Shown one piece after another: positions 1 to 5,085 of a stretch of 5,447 nt of DNA (positions within the stretch are counted from its first letter, which is position 1; the number at the start of each line of letters is the position of its first letter). The translations under genes were made by a program, and so were the position numbers. The notes under the pieces are model-generated. The model worked only from the letters and a program-made list of their open reading frames with translations, was not told where the DNA came from and made no database searches. Origin of the DNA: Betaproteobacteria bacterium (lineage in GTDB: Bacteria; Pseudomonadota; Gammaproteobacteria; Burkholderiales; Casimicrobiaceae); assembly GCA_005888865.1 (NCBI GenBank), contig VBCL01000115.1:1-5447 (forward strand). Reading direction: 5' to 3'.

Positions 1-28
1 CAAGCCCGAAACGCCGCCGACATCTAAC

Positions 29-62
29 GAGCGATAATCGCACAATATTTCGATAATCGCCC
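29..62 (+). promoter_or_regulatory. Upstream pair of IclR-type (PcaR-like) operator boxes
   Basis: Two 15-bp boxes share the palindromic core CGATAATCG: box 1 at 29-43 (GAGCGATAATCGCAC) and box 2 at 48-62 (TTTCGATAATCGCCC). Each matches 13 of 15 positions of GTTCGATAATCGCAC, the sequence I recall as the operator of Pseudomonas PcaR, an IclR-family regulator of protocatechuate/beta-ketoadipate genes. The centres (36 and 55) are 19 bp apart. Box 2 ends one base before the -35 hexamer, a position typical for an activator. The repeats are seen directly; the regulator family is inferred from recalled operators, and the regulator gene is not in the window. Confidence 0.6.
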
Positions 63-92
63 TTGACAGGGTATGAACCGCGCCCGTAAACT
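63..92 (+). promoter_or_regulatory. Sigma70-type promoter of the operon
   Basis: A perfect -35 hexamer TTGACA (63-68) is followed after 18 bp by TAAACT (87-92), which matches the TATAAT consensus at four of six positions. Transcription would start near 98-100, giving a leader of about 45 nt before the GTG start at 144. The element fits exactly between two pairs of operator-like boxes. The weak -10 and long spacer suit an activator-dependent promoter. The start site is predicted, not measured. Confidence 0.6.
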
Positions 93-126
93 GTTCGTTA
101 GTCGCACAGTAGTGCGATAATCGAAC
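93..126 (+). promoter_or_regulatory. Downstream pair of IclR-type (PcaR-like) operator boxes
   Basis: Box 3 (93-107, GTTCGTTAGTCGCAC) matches 13 of 15 positions of the recalled PcaR operator GTTCGATAATCGCAC. Box 4 (112-126, GTGCGATAATCGAAC) matches its reverse complement at 14 of 15. Facing each other, they form a large inverted repeat: TGTTCG and TCGCAC (92-97, 102-107) pair with GTGCGA and CGAACA (112-117, 122-127). Their centres (100 and 119) are 19 bp apart, as in the upstream pair. They start just after the -10 and cover the predicted transcription start, a position expected to repress. In RNA the same repeat could form a leader hairpin. Confidence 0.55.
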
Positions 127-130
127 ATTT

Positions 131-138
131 GGGAGGAG
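131..138 (+). promoter_or_regulatory. Ribosome binding site that fixes the GTG start at 144
   Basis: GGGAGGAG is a strong Shine-Dalgarno sequence five bases before GTG at 144. It overlaps the in-frame TTG at 129-131, so that upstream codon cannot be the start served by this site. This is why the dehydrogenase gene is called from 144. Confidence 0.8.
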
Positions 139-143
139 TAGTC

Positions 144-974
144 GTGATTCGCGGGACCACGACGATCATTGCGCACCTGGGCGACCCGATCGCGCCGGTC
201 AAGTCGCCCATGATCTACAACCCCTACTTCGAAAGTGTCGGGATCGACGCGGCAGTCGTGCCAATGGGCGTGCGCGCCGCGGACTATCCCGAGGTGCTGA
301 AGGGAATCTTCAGCCTCACCAACATTCGGGGCGCACTGATCACCATGCCGCACAAGGTGACGACGGTCGGCTTGCTGGACGACTATAGCGTCGCGGTGAG
401 AATCGCCCGGTCGTGCAACGCGGTTCGGCGTCGTGCCGACGGCACGCTTTATGGGGACCTGTTCGATGGTGCCGGATTCGTGCGCGGCCTCCAGCGAAAC
501 GGCTTCGAGCCGGGGGGTGCGCGCTGCCTGGTCGTCGGCACCGGCGGCGTCGGCTCGGCGATCGCGGCTGCGCTCGCCGCTGCGGACGTCGCCGAGCTCG
601 CGCTCGCGGACCGCAACGCCACGGCGCTTGCAGCGCTGGCCGACCGACTCCGGGCCCAATATGCGCGGCTCACGGTGACCACCGGCTCCAACGATCCTTC
701 GGGCCGTGATCTCGTGGTCAACGCGACGCCGCTGGGAATGAATCCCGACGATGCGCTGCCGTTCGACGTGACGCGCCTCCATCCCCGGACCTTCGTCGGC
801 GAAGTCGTCATGAAGGAGGAGATCACGCCGCTGCTCCGTGCTGCGCGGGAGCGCGGCTGTCGCACCCAGGTCGGCACCGAGATGCTCTTCGAGCAGATAC
901 CACTCTACTTGGAATTCTTCGGCTTCGGCACGGTGAGCTCCGATGAGCTCCGCGCTGTGGCCATGCTGGCCTGA
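144..974 (+). CDS. Shikimate/quinate dehydrogenase-family oxidoreductase (AroE-like, divergent active site)
   Basis: This 276-residue protein has the usual AroE-family length. The family reversibly oxidises shikimate or quinate to the 3-dehydro acid with NAD(P), in the cytoplasm. Visible landmarks are GDPIAPVKSP (13-22), TMPHK with the catalytic Lys71, Asn92, GDLFDG with the conserved Asp108, a Rossmann glycine motif GTGGVG (132-137), NATPLGM (193-199) and GTEMLFEQ with the conserved Gln251. Two sites differ from biosynthetic AroE: the first serine of the S-x-S substrate motif is Val19, and the usual NTD reads LFD (106-108). Asp156 after the second Rossmann strand suggests NAD rather than NADP, which fits catabolism. 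It is first in the operon, 14 bp before a TIM-barrel gene and downstream of PcaR-like boxes, so a catabolic role is more likely than aromatic amino acid synthesis. The family call is firm; the substrate is uncertain. Confidence 0.85.
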   Translation: MIRGTTTIIAHLGDPIAPVKSPMIYNPYFESVGIDAAVVPMGVRAADYPEVLKGIFSLTNIRGALITMPHKVTTVGLLDDYSVAVRIARSCNAVRRRADGTLYGDLFDGAGFVRGLQRNGFEPGGARCLVVGTGGVGSAIAAALAAADVAELALADRNATALAALADRLRAQYARLTVTTGSNDPSGRDLVVNATPLGMNPDDALPFDVTRLHPRTFVGEVVMKEEITPLLRAARERGCRTQVGTEMLFEQIPLYLEFFGFGTVSSDELRAVAMLA

Positions 975-988
975 TTCCGGACCGATCG

Positions 989-1828
989 ATGCTCGCGCTG
1001 ACGCGCTTCGCGATGAACACCAATACCCTGGCGGGGACGCTCGAGGAGAAGCTTCGCGCGGTGAAAGGTGCCGGGTTCGGCGCGATCGTGCTCTCCGGCG
1101 CCGATCTCGTCGGCCATCGCGACGGCGTCGAGGAGGCGGTCGAGCTGGTGATCGGCAGCGGGCTCAATGTGCTCGCGTTCCAGATGCTGCACGATTTCGA
1201 GGGACTGTCCGGACACATGCTGGACTACAAGATCGACATCGCGCGCTCGATGTTCGACATGATGCGCTCGGTCGACGCGCCGCTGCTGATCGTGGCGTCA
1301 ACCACCTCGCCATACGCGAGCGGCGATGCACGCAAGATCGCCGACGATCTGGCGATGCTGGGCACGCTGGCCGCGCCGCCCGGAATCCGCATCGCCTTCG
1401 GCGCGCTGGCGTGGGGGCGCTGGATCAACGAATACACGGCGGCGTGGGAAGCCGTCAAGCTCGCCAACCACGCCAACGTCGGGCTCGCCATCGACTCGTT
1501 CCACGTTCTGGCCCGCGGCACGTCACGCGAGAGCTTCGACGCGATTCCCGGCGAGAAGATCTTTCTCGTGCAGCTCTCCGACTACCTATGGGATCTGGAC
1601 GACCTTATCGAAACCGCGCGGCATCGGCGCGTGTTTCCGTCCGAAGGCAACCACAACGTGGCGATCGTCGATCTCGTCGGACGCCTCGAGCGTGCCGGGT
1701 ATCGCGGGGGATACTCGTTCGACGTCGTCAACGACGAATACCTGCATCTGCCGGCTCCGTCGGTCGCCGCGCGCGGTCGCAAGGCCGCGACCTGGCTCGC
1801 CGCGCAGGCGGCGACGGCGCGGCACTGA
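989..1828 (+). CDS. Xylose-isomerase-like TIM-barrel protein, 3-dehydroshikimate dehydratase-like (QuiC/AsbF group)
   Basis: This 279-residue protein is a single TIM barrel of the sugar phosphate isomerase/epimerase (AP_endonuc_2) superfamily. Its motifs follow the N-terminal dehydratase domain of QuiC-type enzymes, which turn 3-dehydroshikimate into protocatechuate: LAGTLEEKL (14-22), DFEG (69-72), ALAWGR (139-144), LAIDSFH (166-172), VQLSD (194-198), HRRVFPSEG (212-220) and YSFDVVNDE (242-250). The C-terminal HPPD-like domain of long QuiC proteins is absent. Of the four metal ligands I recall for QuiC, Asp169 and Gln195 are kept, but the first Glu is Gly138 and the last is Asp245, so activity or substrate may differ. 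ATG 989 is chosen because the first strand (RFAMNTNTL) needs it. There is no clear Shine-Dalgarno, so translation is probably coupled to the dehydrogenase gene 14 bp upstream. The fold is sure, the reaction inferred. Confidence 0.75.
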   Translation: MLALTRFAMNTNTLAGTLEEKLRAVKGAGFGAIVLSGADLVGHRDGVEEAVELVIGSGLNVLAFQMLHDFEGLSGHMLDYKIDIARSMFDMMRSVDAPLLIVASTTSPYASGDARKIADDLAMLGTLAAPPGIRIAFGALAWGRWINEYTAAWEAVKLANHANVGLAIDSFHVLARGTSRESFDAIPGEKIFLVQLSDYLWDLDDLIETARHRRVFPSEGNHNVAIVDLVGRLERAGYRGGYSFDVVNDEYLHLPAPSVAARGRKAATWLAAQAATARH

Positions 1829-1961
1829 AGCCATGACGTCAATTCGCAATACCGAGTGCAGCGACGAGCGTGTCCCAAGACATGCCGCGCTGCGATGCAG
1901 TGGATGGGCCGCCCGCTCGGGGGCGGAGCCTGATCGTGGTCCAACCCAAAAAGGAGGAGTC
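1829..1961 (+). other. Intergenic leader before the binding-protein gene
   Basis: This 133-bp gap separates the enzyme genes from the transporter genes. It holds the palindrome TGACGTCA (1834-1841) and a small GC-rich inverted repeat, CCGCCC (1909-1914) with GGGCGG (1921-1926) around a 6-nt loop. No T-tract follows, so it is not an intrinsic terminator. I see no convincing -35/-10 pair and no copy of the CGATAATCG box, so the transporter is most simply read from the promoter at 63-92. An unrecognised internal promoter remains possible. Confidence 0.4.
1951..1959 (+). promoter_or_regulatory. Strong ribosome binding site of the binding-protein gene
   Basis: AAGGAGGAG is nearly a perfect anti-16S match two bases before ATG 1962 (the core GGAGG is slightly further back). 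It fixes that start, although the same frame is open far upstream. Such a strong site suits a periplasmic binding protein made in excess of its permease. Confidence 0.75.
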
Positions 1962-3110
1962 ATGAAACGTTTGGTCCGTAACTCGGCCGCGGCGCTCGCG
2001 CTGGCGGCTTGCGGCATCGTGTTCGCGCAGCAGGGGCCGGTGCAGATCGTGGGGCTCATGGAACTCTCCGGCACCGGGGCGACCGCGGGCACGAACTTCG
2101 ACAACGGCGTGAAGCTGGCGGTGAAGGAGATCAACGCCGCGGGCGGCATCCTCGGCCGCAAGATCGAGTACACGTCGATGGACACGCAGTCCGCGCCGCA
2201 GACCGCCAAGGCGTTGGCGCAGAAGGCGGTCGATCAGGGCGCGTACGTGGTGATGGGCCCGGTGTTTTCGGGCTCGTTCATCGTGAGCATGGTCGAGACC
2301 AAGCGCGCCGAGATTCCGAACTTCACCGGCGGCGAGGCGGCGAACATCACGCAGCAGGGCAACCCGTACGTGTTTCGCACGTCGTTCACCCAATCGACGG
2401 CAATGCCCAAGCTCGCGCGTTACATCAAGGACACGGTGAAGGCGAAGTCCGTGGCCATGGTGTGGGTGAACAACGACTTCGGCAAGGGCGGCCGCGATTC
2501 GATGAGCAAGGCACTCGAAGCGCAGGGGATCAAGGTGGTTGCCGATATCTCCACCGACCCGGGGCAGGTCGATTTCTCCGCTGCGGTGCTCAAGGTCAAG
2601 CAGTCGAACGCCGATGCGGTCTTCGTCTATACCAACGAGGAAGAGTCGGCGCGGGCGTTGCGCGAGCTCAAGAAGCAGGGTTACGACAAGCCCGTCATCG
2701 GTGAAACCACACTGACCGGGCAGAAAGTGATCGAGCTGGCCGGCGACGCAGCCAACGGCGCGGTGGCGCACGTCGGGCTTACGGTCGACGCGCCGCAGCC
2801 CGCGATCAAGGCCTTCGACGAGAAGTTCCAGAAGGACTACAAGTACAAGAGCGACCACAACGGCATGAAGGGCTACAGCGGCATGTATGTGGTCAAGGCG
2901 ATCACCGAAAAGGTCGGCAAGTTCGACGGCAAGGCATTCGCCAAGGCGCTGCACGGCGCCACCATTCGCGCCAAGGATGTTCCCGGGGTATTGCTCGACG
3001 TGCATTTCGACGACAACGGGGATCTCGATCGGGAGAGCTTCCTGGTCAAGGTCGTCAACGGCAAGCAGGTCGTGACGGCGACGCTGCCGCCGATCAGCCC
3101 GATCCAGTAG
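1962..3110 (+). CDS. ABC transporter substrate-binding protein, HAAT/Liv family (Peripla_BP_6)
   Basis: This 382-residue periplasmic protein would capture the substrate and deliver it to the LivH/LivM-type permease. It starts with a basic n-region and hydrophobic core (MKRLVRNSAAALALAACGIV), then VFA-QQ, giving likely signal peptidase I cleavage after Ala22. An LAAC lipobox at 14-17 leaves a lipoprotein form possible. The mature part has the type I binding-protein pattern: VGLMELSGTGATAG, NGVKLAVKEINAAGGILGRKIE, a GPVFSGS turn, VWVNNDFGKGG in the hinge area and NADAVFVYTNEEESARALRELKKQGY in the second lobe. Family members bind branched-chain amino acids, but many in soil bacteria bind aromatic or hydroaromatic acids, and sequence alone does not settle the ligand. 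Downstream of dehydrogenase and dehydratase-like genes, a quinate- or shikimate-like acid is a reasonable inference. A hairpin follows the stop codon and may protect this part of the mRNA. Confidence 0.9.
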   Translation: MKRLVRNSAAALALAACGIVFAQQGPVQIVGLMELSGTGATAGTNFDNGVKLAVKEINAAGGILGRKIEYTSMDTQSAPQTAKALAQKAVDQGAYVVMGPVFSGSFIVSMVETKRAEIPNFTGGEAANITQQGNPYVFRTSFTQSTAMPKLARYIKDTVKAKSVAMVWVNNDFGKGGRDSMSKALEAQGIKVVADISTDPGQVDFSAAVLKVKQSNADAVFVYTNEEESARALRELKKQGYDKPVIGETTLTGQKVIELAGDAANGAVAHVGLTVDAPQPAIKAFDEKFQKDYKYKSDHNGMKGYSGMYVVKAITEKVGKFDGKAFAKALHGATIRAKDVPGVLLDVHFDDNGDLDRESFLVKVVNGKQVVTATLPPISPIQ

Positions 3111-3121
3111 CGCAAAGGGGA

Positions 3122-3150
3122 AGCGACCGCGCCGCGAGGCTGCGATCGCT
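3122..3150 (+). promoter_or_regulatory. GNRA-capped hairpin between the binding-protein and permease genes
   Basis: The RNA folds by eye into a near-continuous stem: AGCGA (3122-3126) pairs with TCGCT (3146-3150), then a C-A mismatch, CGC (3128-3130) with GCG (3142-3144), a one-base bulge (T3141), and GCC with GGC around the tetraloop GCGA (3134-3137). It lies 11 nt after the stop codon and 2 nt before the next ribosome binding site. There is no U-tract, so it is not a standard terminator. In comparable transport operons such stems slow 3' decay and keep binding-protein mRNA more abundant than permease mRNA; that role is inferred here. Confidence 0.6.
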
Positions 3151-3167
3151 CGAAGGAGGAGAAGGGC

Positions 3168-4046
3168 ATGGCTGATTTTCTGCAACTGATCATCTCGGGT
3201 ACCGCCACGGGCGCGATCTACGCGCTCTGCGCGCTCGGGTTCACGCTCCTCTGGCAAGCGTCGGGCACGATCAACTTCGCGCAGGGCGAGTTCGTGATGC
3301 TCCCGGCTTTCGTGATGCTGTTCTTCATCAACACCGCCGGCCTGCCGGTCTGGATGGCCTTCCTGCTGACCTGCCTGGTCGCGATGCTGCTGCTCGGTTA
3401 TACGTTCAAGCGGGCGATCGTCGATCCGCTGATCCGTCACGGCGTCATACCGCTGGTGATCGCAACCCTCGGACTGTCCATCGGCGTGAAGCAGCTCACC
3501 AAGGCCGGCGTGACCGCGCAGGCGATGCCGTTCAACAGCCCGTTTCCCGACGGACTCCTCGCGCTGGGCGATTTCAAGGTTTCCTACGCCGACATCGGCA
3601 CGCTGCTGCTGGCGGGATTGATCGTCATCGGCCTGCAGCTGTTCCTGAACCGCACCGTCACCGGCCGCGCGATGCAAGCCGTGGCACAGAACACGGACGC
3701 GGCCAAGGTCCTCGGCATCAACGTGCAGCGCATGGTGCTCTACACCTTCCTGATCAACGCGGTGCTGGCGGTCGTCGCGGCGCTCCTGGTGACGCCGACG
3801 TATCTGGCCAAGTTCGACATGGGCGAGTCGATCGGTCTGAAGGCGTTCTACGCGGCGATCATCGGCGGCTTCAACCAGACGCGCGGCGCCTTGCTCGGAG
3901 GCGTTCTGGTCGGCGTGCTGGAAAACCTGACCGGCTCGTATGTGTCGCCGGCGTACAAGGAGGGCGTCGCGCTGCTGCTCTTCCTCGTCGTCATCATCTT
4001 CCGGCCCGAGGGCCTGCTCGGTAAGGCCGAGGAGAGGAAGGTATGA
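3168..4046 (+). CDS. Branched-chain amino acid-type ABC transporter permease, LivH family
   Basis: This 292-residue inner-membrane protein is one of the two subunits that form the import channel, together with the LivM-type protein downstream. Landmarks are the N-terminal GTATGAIYALCALGFTLLW (11-29), the family hallmark TINFAQGEF (34-42), the cytoplasmic coupling loop GRAMQAVAQNTDAAKVLGIN (166-185) that contacts the ATPases, LKAFYAAIIGGF (224-235) and the terminal IIFRPEGLLGK. About eight hydrophobic segments can be seen, as expected, and the length is normal for LivH. ATG 3168 is well supported by AAGGAGGAG at 3153-3161, six bases upstream. The stop codon overlaps the ATG of a 35-codon small ORF (ATGA, 4043-4046). 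Substrate choice lies mainly with the binding protein, so the LivH name does not imply leucine transport. Confidence 0.93.
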   Translation: MADFLQLIISGTATGAIYALCALGFTLLWQASGTINFAQGEFVMLPAFVMLFFINTAGLPVWMAFLLTCLVAMLLLGYTFKRAIVDPLIRHGVIPLVIATLGLSIGVKQLTKAGVTAQAMPFNSPFPDGLLALGDFKVSYADIGTLLLAGLIVIGLQLFLNRTVTGRAMQAVAQNTDAAKVLGINVQRMVLYTFLINAVLAVVAALLVTPTYLAKFDMGESIGLKAFYAAIIGGFNQTRGALLGGVLVGVLENLTGSYVSPAYKEGVALLLFLVVIIFRPEGLLGKAEERKV

Positions 4047-4150
4047 GCGCGGCGCGCGAAGTTAAGGCGCGCAGCGCTCGGCGCCGCGCGAATACCAAGC
4101 GGCCGACGCGCGACATTGGGAGATCGAGTGCGCGGGAGGAGGCCGTATGA
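4043..4150 (+). CDS. Possible 35-residue basic small ORF bridging the two permease genes
   Basis: An ORF begins at ATG 4043, overlapping the upstream permease stop as ATGA. It ends at TGA 4148-4150, overlapping the downstream permease ATG as ATGA. AGGAG at 4030-4034 lies eight bases before its start. The peptide (begins MSAAREVKARSARRR, ends AREEAV) is rich in arginine, with nine Arg and two Lys, has no hydrophobic segment and resembles no family I know. It fills the whole gap that would otherwise be untranslated. It may act only to carry ribosomes from one permease gene to the next. Chance is a real alternative, because a 35-codon open frame is common at this GC content and the region also holds a strong inverted repeat. 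Confidence 0.3.
   Translation: MSAAREVKARSARRRANTKRPTRDIGRSSAREEAV
4047..4089 (+). repeat. GC-only 9-bp inverted repeat between the permease genes
   Basis: GCGCGGCGC (4047-4055) is the exact reverse complement of GCGCCGCGC (4081-4089), with a 25-nt spacer that contains further GCGCGC-type self-complementary stretches. It starts directly after the LivH-type stop codon. No T-run follows, so it is not an intrinsic terminator. It may be an mRNA stability or processing stem, or a structure that translation of the small ORF would open. High GC makes short repeats of this kind less surprising than elsewhere. Confidence 0.45.
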
Positions 4151-5085
4151 ACAATGCCCAACGGATCGGACTGCTGGTCCTGCTCGCGGCCTACGCCATC
4201 CTGCCGCTCTTCCTCAAGAATTACGGCATCTACCTGATGACGCTATTGTGCGTGTACCTGATGGCCGCGTTCGGATTGAATCTGATTGTCGGCTACGCCG
4301 GGCAGATGTCGATTGGTCAGGCGGCGTTCTACGGGATCGGCGCGTACATCGCCGGCATCCTGATGACCAAGATGGGCGTGCCGTTCTGGCTGGTGCTGCC
4401 GGTGGCGGCGGTCGCATGCTTCGTCATCGGGCTGGCGCTGGGGTTTCCGGCGTTGCGCGTGCAGCACCATTACCTCGCGTTCGCCACCCTCGGCTTCAAC
4501 GTGCTCGTCTTCCTTGTCATGCGCAACGAGGAGCAGCTCACCGGCGGCACGTTCGGGATCTCCAACATCCCGCGGCCGTCGCTCTTCGGCTATTCGCTCG
4601 ACGGTGCGCTGCCGTTCTTCTACTTCGCTTTCGTGTCGGTGATCCTGCTGGCCGCGGTGCTGTGGTGGCTGCTGCGCTCGCCCTGGGGCCGCGCGTTCGC
4701 GGCGTTGCGCGACAACCCGATCCGGGCCGAGAGCACCGGGGTCAACATCACAGCGTACACGCTGCTCGCGTTCGCGATCGGCGCGGCGTGCGCTGGCATC
4801 GGCGGCGTCTATCTTGCGGCGCTCGTCAATTTCATCGAGCCGGGTCAGTTCCATCTCTCGGTCTCGCTGATGATGCTGCTGGCGGTGATCGTCGGCGGCT
4901 CGGGACGATTCTTCGGCCCGGTGCTGGGATCGGTCGTGGTGATCCTGCTGCCAGAATGGCTGCGCTTTCTGCAGGACTGGTATCTGGCGCTCTTCGGCTT
5001 CGCCGTGATCGTGCTGATGGTCTTCCTCCCGGGCGGATTGCTCTCGCTCGCCGACCGCTTCAAGACCAGCGGTGGCGCAAAATGA
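4147..5085 (+). CDS. Branched-chain amino acid-type ABC transporter permease, LivM family
   Basis: This 312-residue inner-membrane protein is the second channel subunit. Landmarks are NLIVGYAGQMSIGQAAFYGI (45-64), a hallmark of LivM proteins, ALRVQHHYLAFATLGFN (102-118), the cytoplasmic coupling loop GRAFAALRDNPIRAESTGVN (181-200), VGGSGRFFGPVLGS (249-262) and FLPGGL (293-298). About eight to nine hydrophobic segments are visible. The length is that of the common short LivM form, without the N-terminal extension of the E. coli protein. ATG 4147 is preceded by GGGAGGAGG (4134-4142). The start overlaps the end of the small ORF at 4043-4150, and the stop overlaps the start of the ATPase gene as ATGA (5082-5085), so the ATPase is probably translated by coupling. 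Confidence 0.93.
   Translation: MNNAQRIGLLVLLAAYAILPLFLKNYGIYLMTLLCVYLMAAFGLNLIVGYAGQMSIGQAAFYGIGAYIAGILMTKMGVPFWLVLPVAAVACFVIGLALGFPALRVQHHYLAFATLGFNVLVFLVMRNEEQLTGGTFGISNIPRPSLFGYSLDGALPFFYFAFVSVILLAAVLWWLLRSPWGRAFAALRDNPIRAESTGVNITAYTLLAFAIGAACAGIGGVYLAALVNFIEPGQFHLSVSLMMLLAVIVGGSGRFFGPVLGSVVVILLPEWLRFLQDWYLALFGFAVIVLMVFLPGGLLSLADRFKTSGGAK

Noticed and set aside
1..27. Possible tail of an upstream + strand gene (in frame to TAA 25-27), or a minus-strand start at ATG 23-21 of a divergent gene
   Set aside because: Fewer than ten codons are visible either way, and no Shine-Dalgarno supports the minus-strand start. A divergent regulator gene would make sense but cannot be shown from this window.
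29..126. CRISPR or tandem-repeat reading of the CGATAATCG copies
   Set aside because: The units are only 9-15 bp, palindromic, unequally separated and arranged around promoter hexamers, which fits operators.
129..143. TTG start at 129 for the dehydrogenase
   Set aside because: The codon overlaps the ribosome binding site GGGAGGAG (131-138), and GTG 144 is correctly spaced behind it.
24..782. A 252-codon minus-strand frame opposite the dehydrogenase and its promoter
   Set aside because: It has no recognisable domain, overlaps the promoter and operator boxes, and is explained as a GC-rich shadow.
943..1836. A 297-codon + strand frame overlapping the TIM-barrel gene
   Set aside because: It is Arg-rich, shows no domain and runs in a different frame over a protein with clear conserved motifs.
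1909..1926. Intrinsic terminator before the transporter genes
   Set aside because: The stem is short and no T-run follows; the next bases lead into a purine-rich ribosome binding site.
1326..1961. Upstream extension of the binding-protein frame by 212 codons into the TIM-barrel gene
   Set aside because: The extension is low-complexity Arg/Ser/Pro-rich sequence overlapping a real gene in another frame, while ATG 1962 has a strong ribosome binding site and starts a normal signal peptide.
1839..3677. A 612-codon open frame on the minus strand across the binding-protein and permease genes
   Set aside because: It is opposite two clear family members, its translation is rich in Arg, His, Asp and Glu with no recognisable domain, and long antisense frames are expected in GC-rich codon usage.
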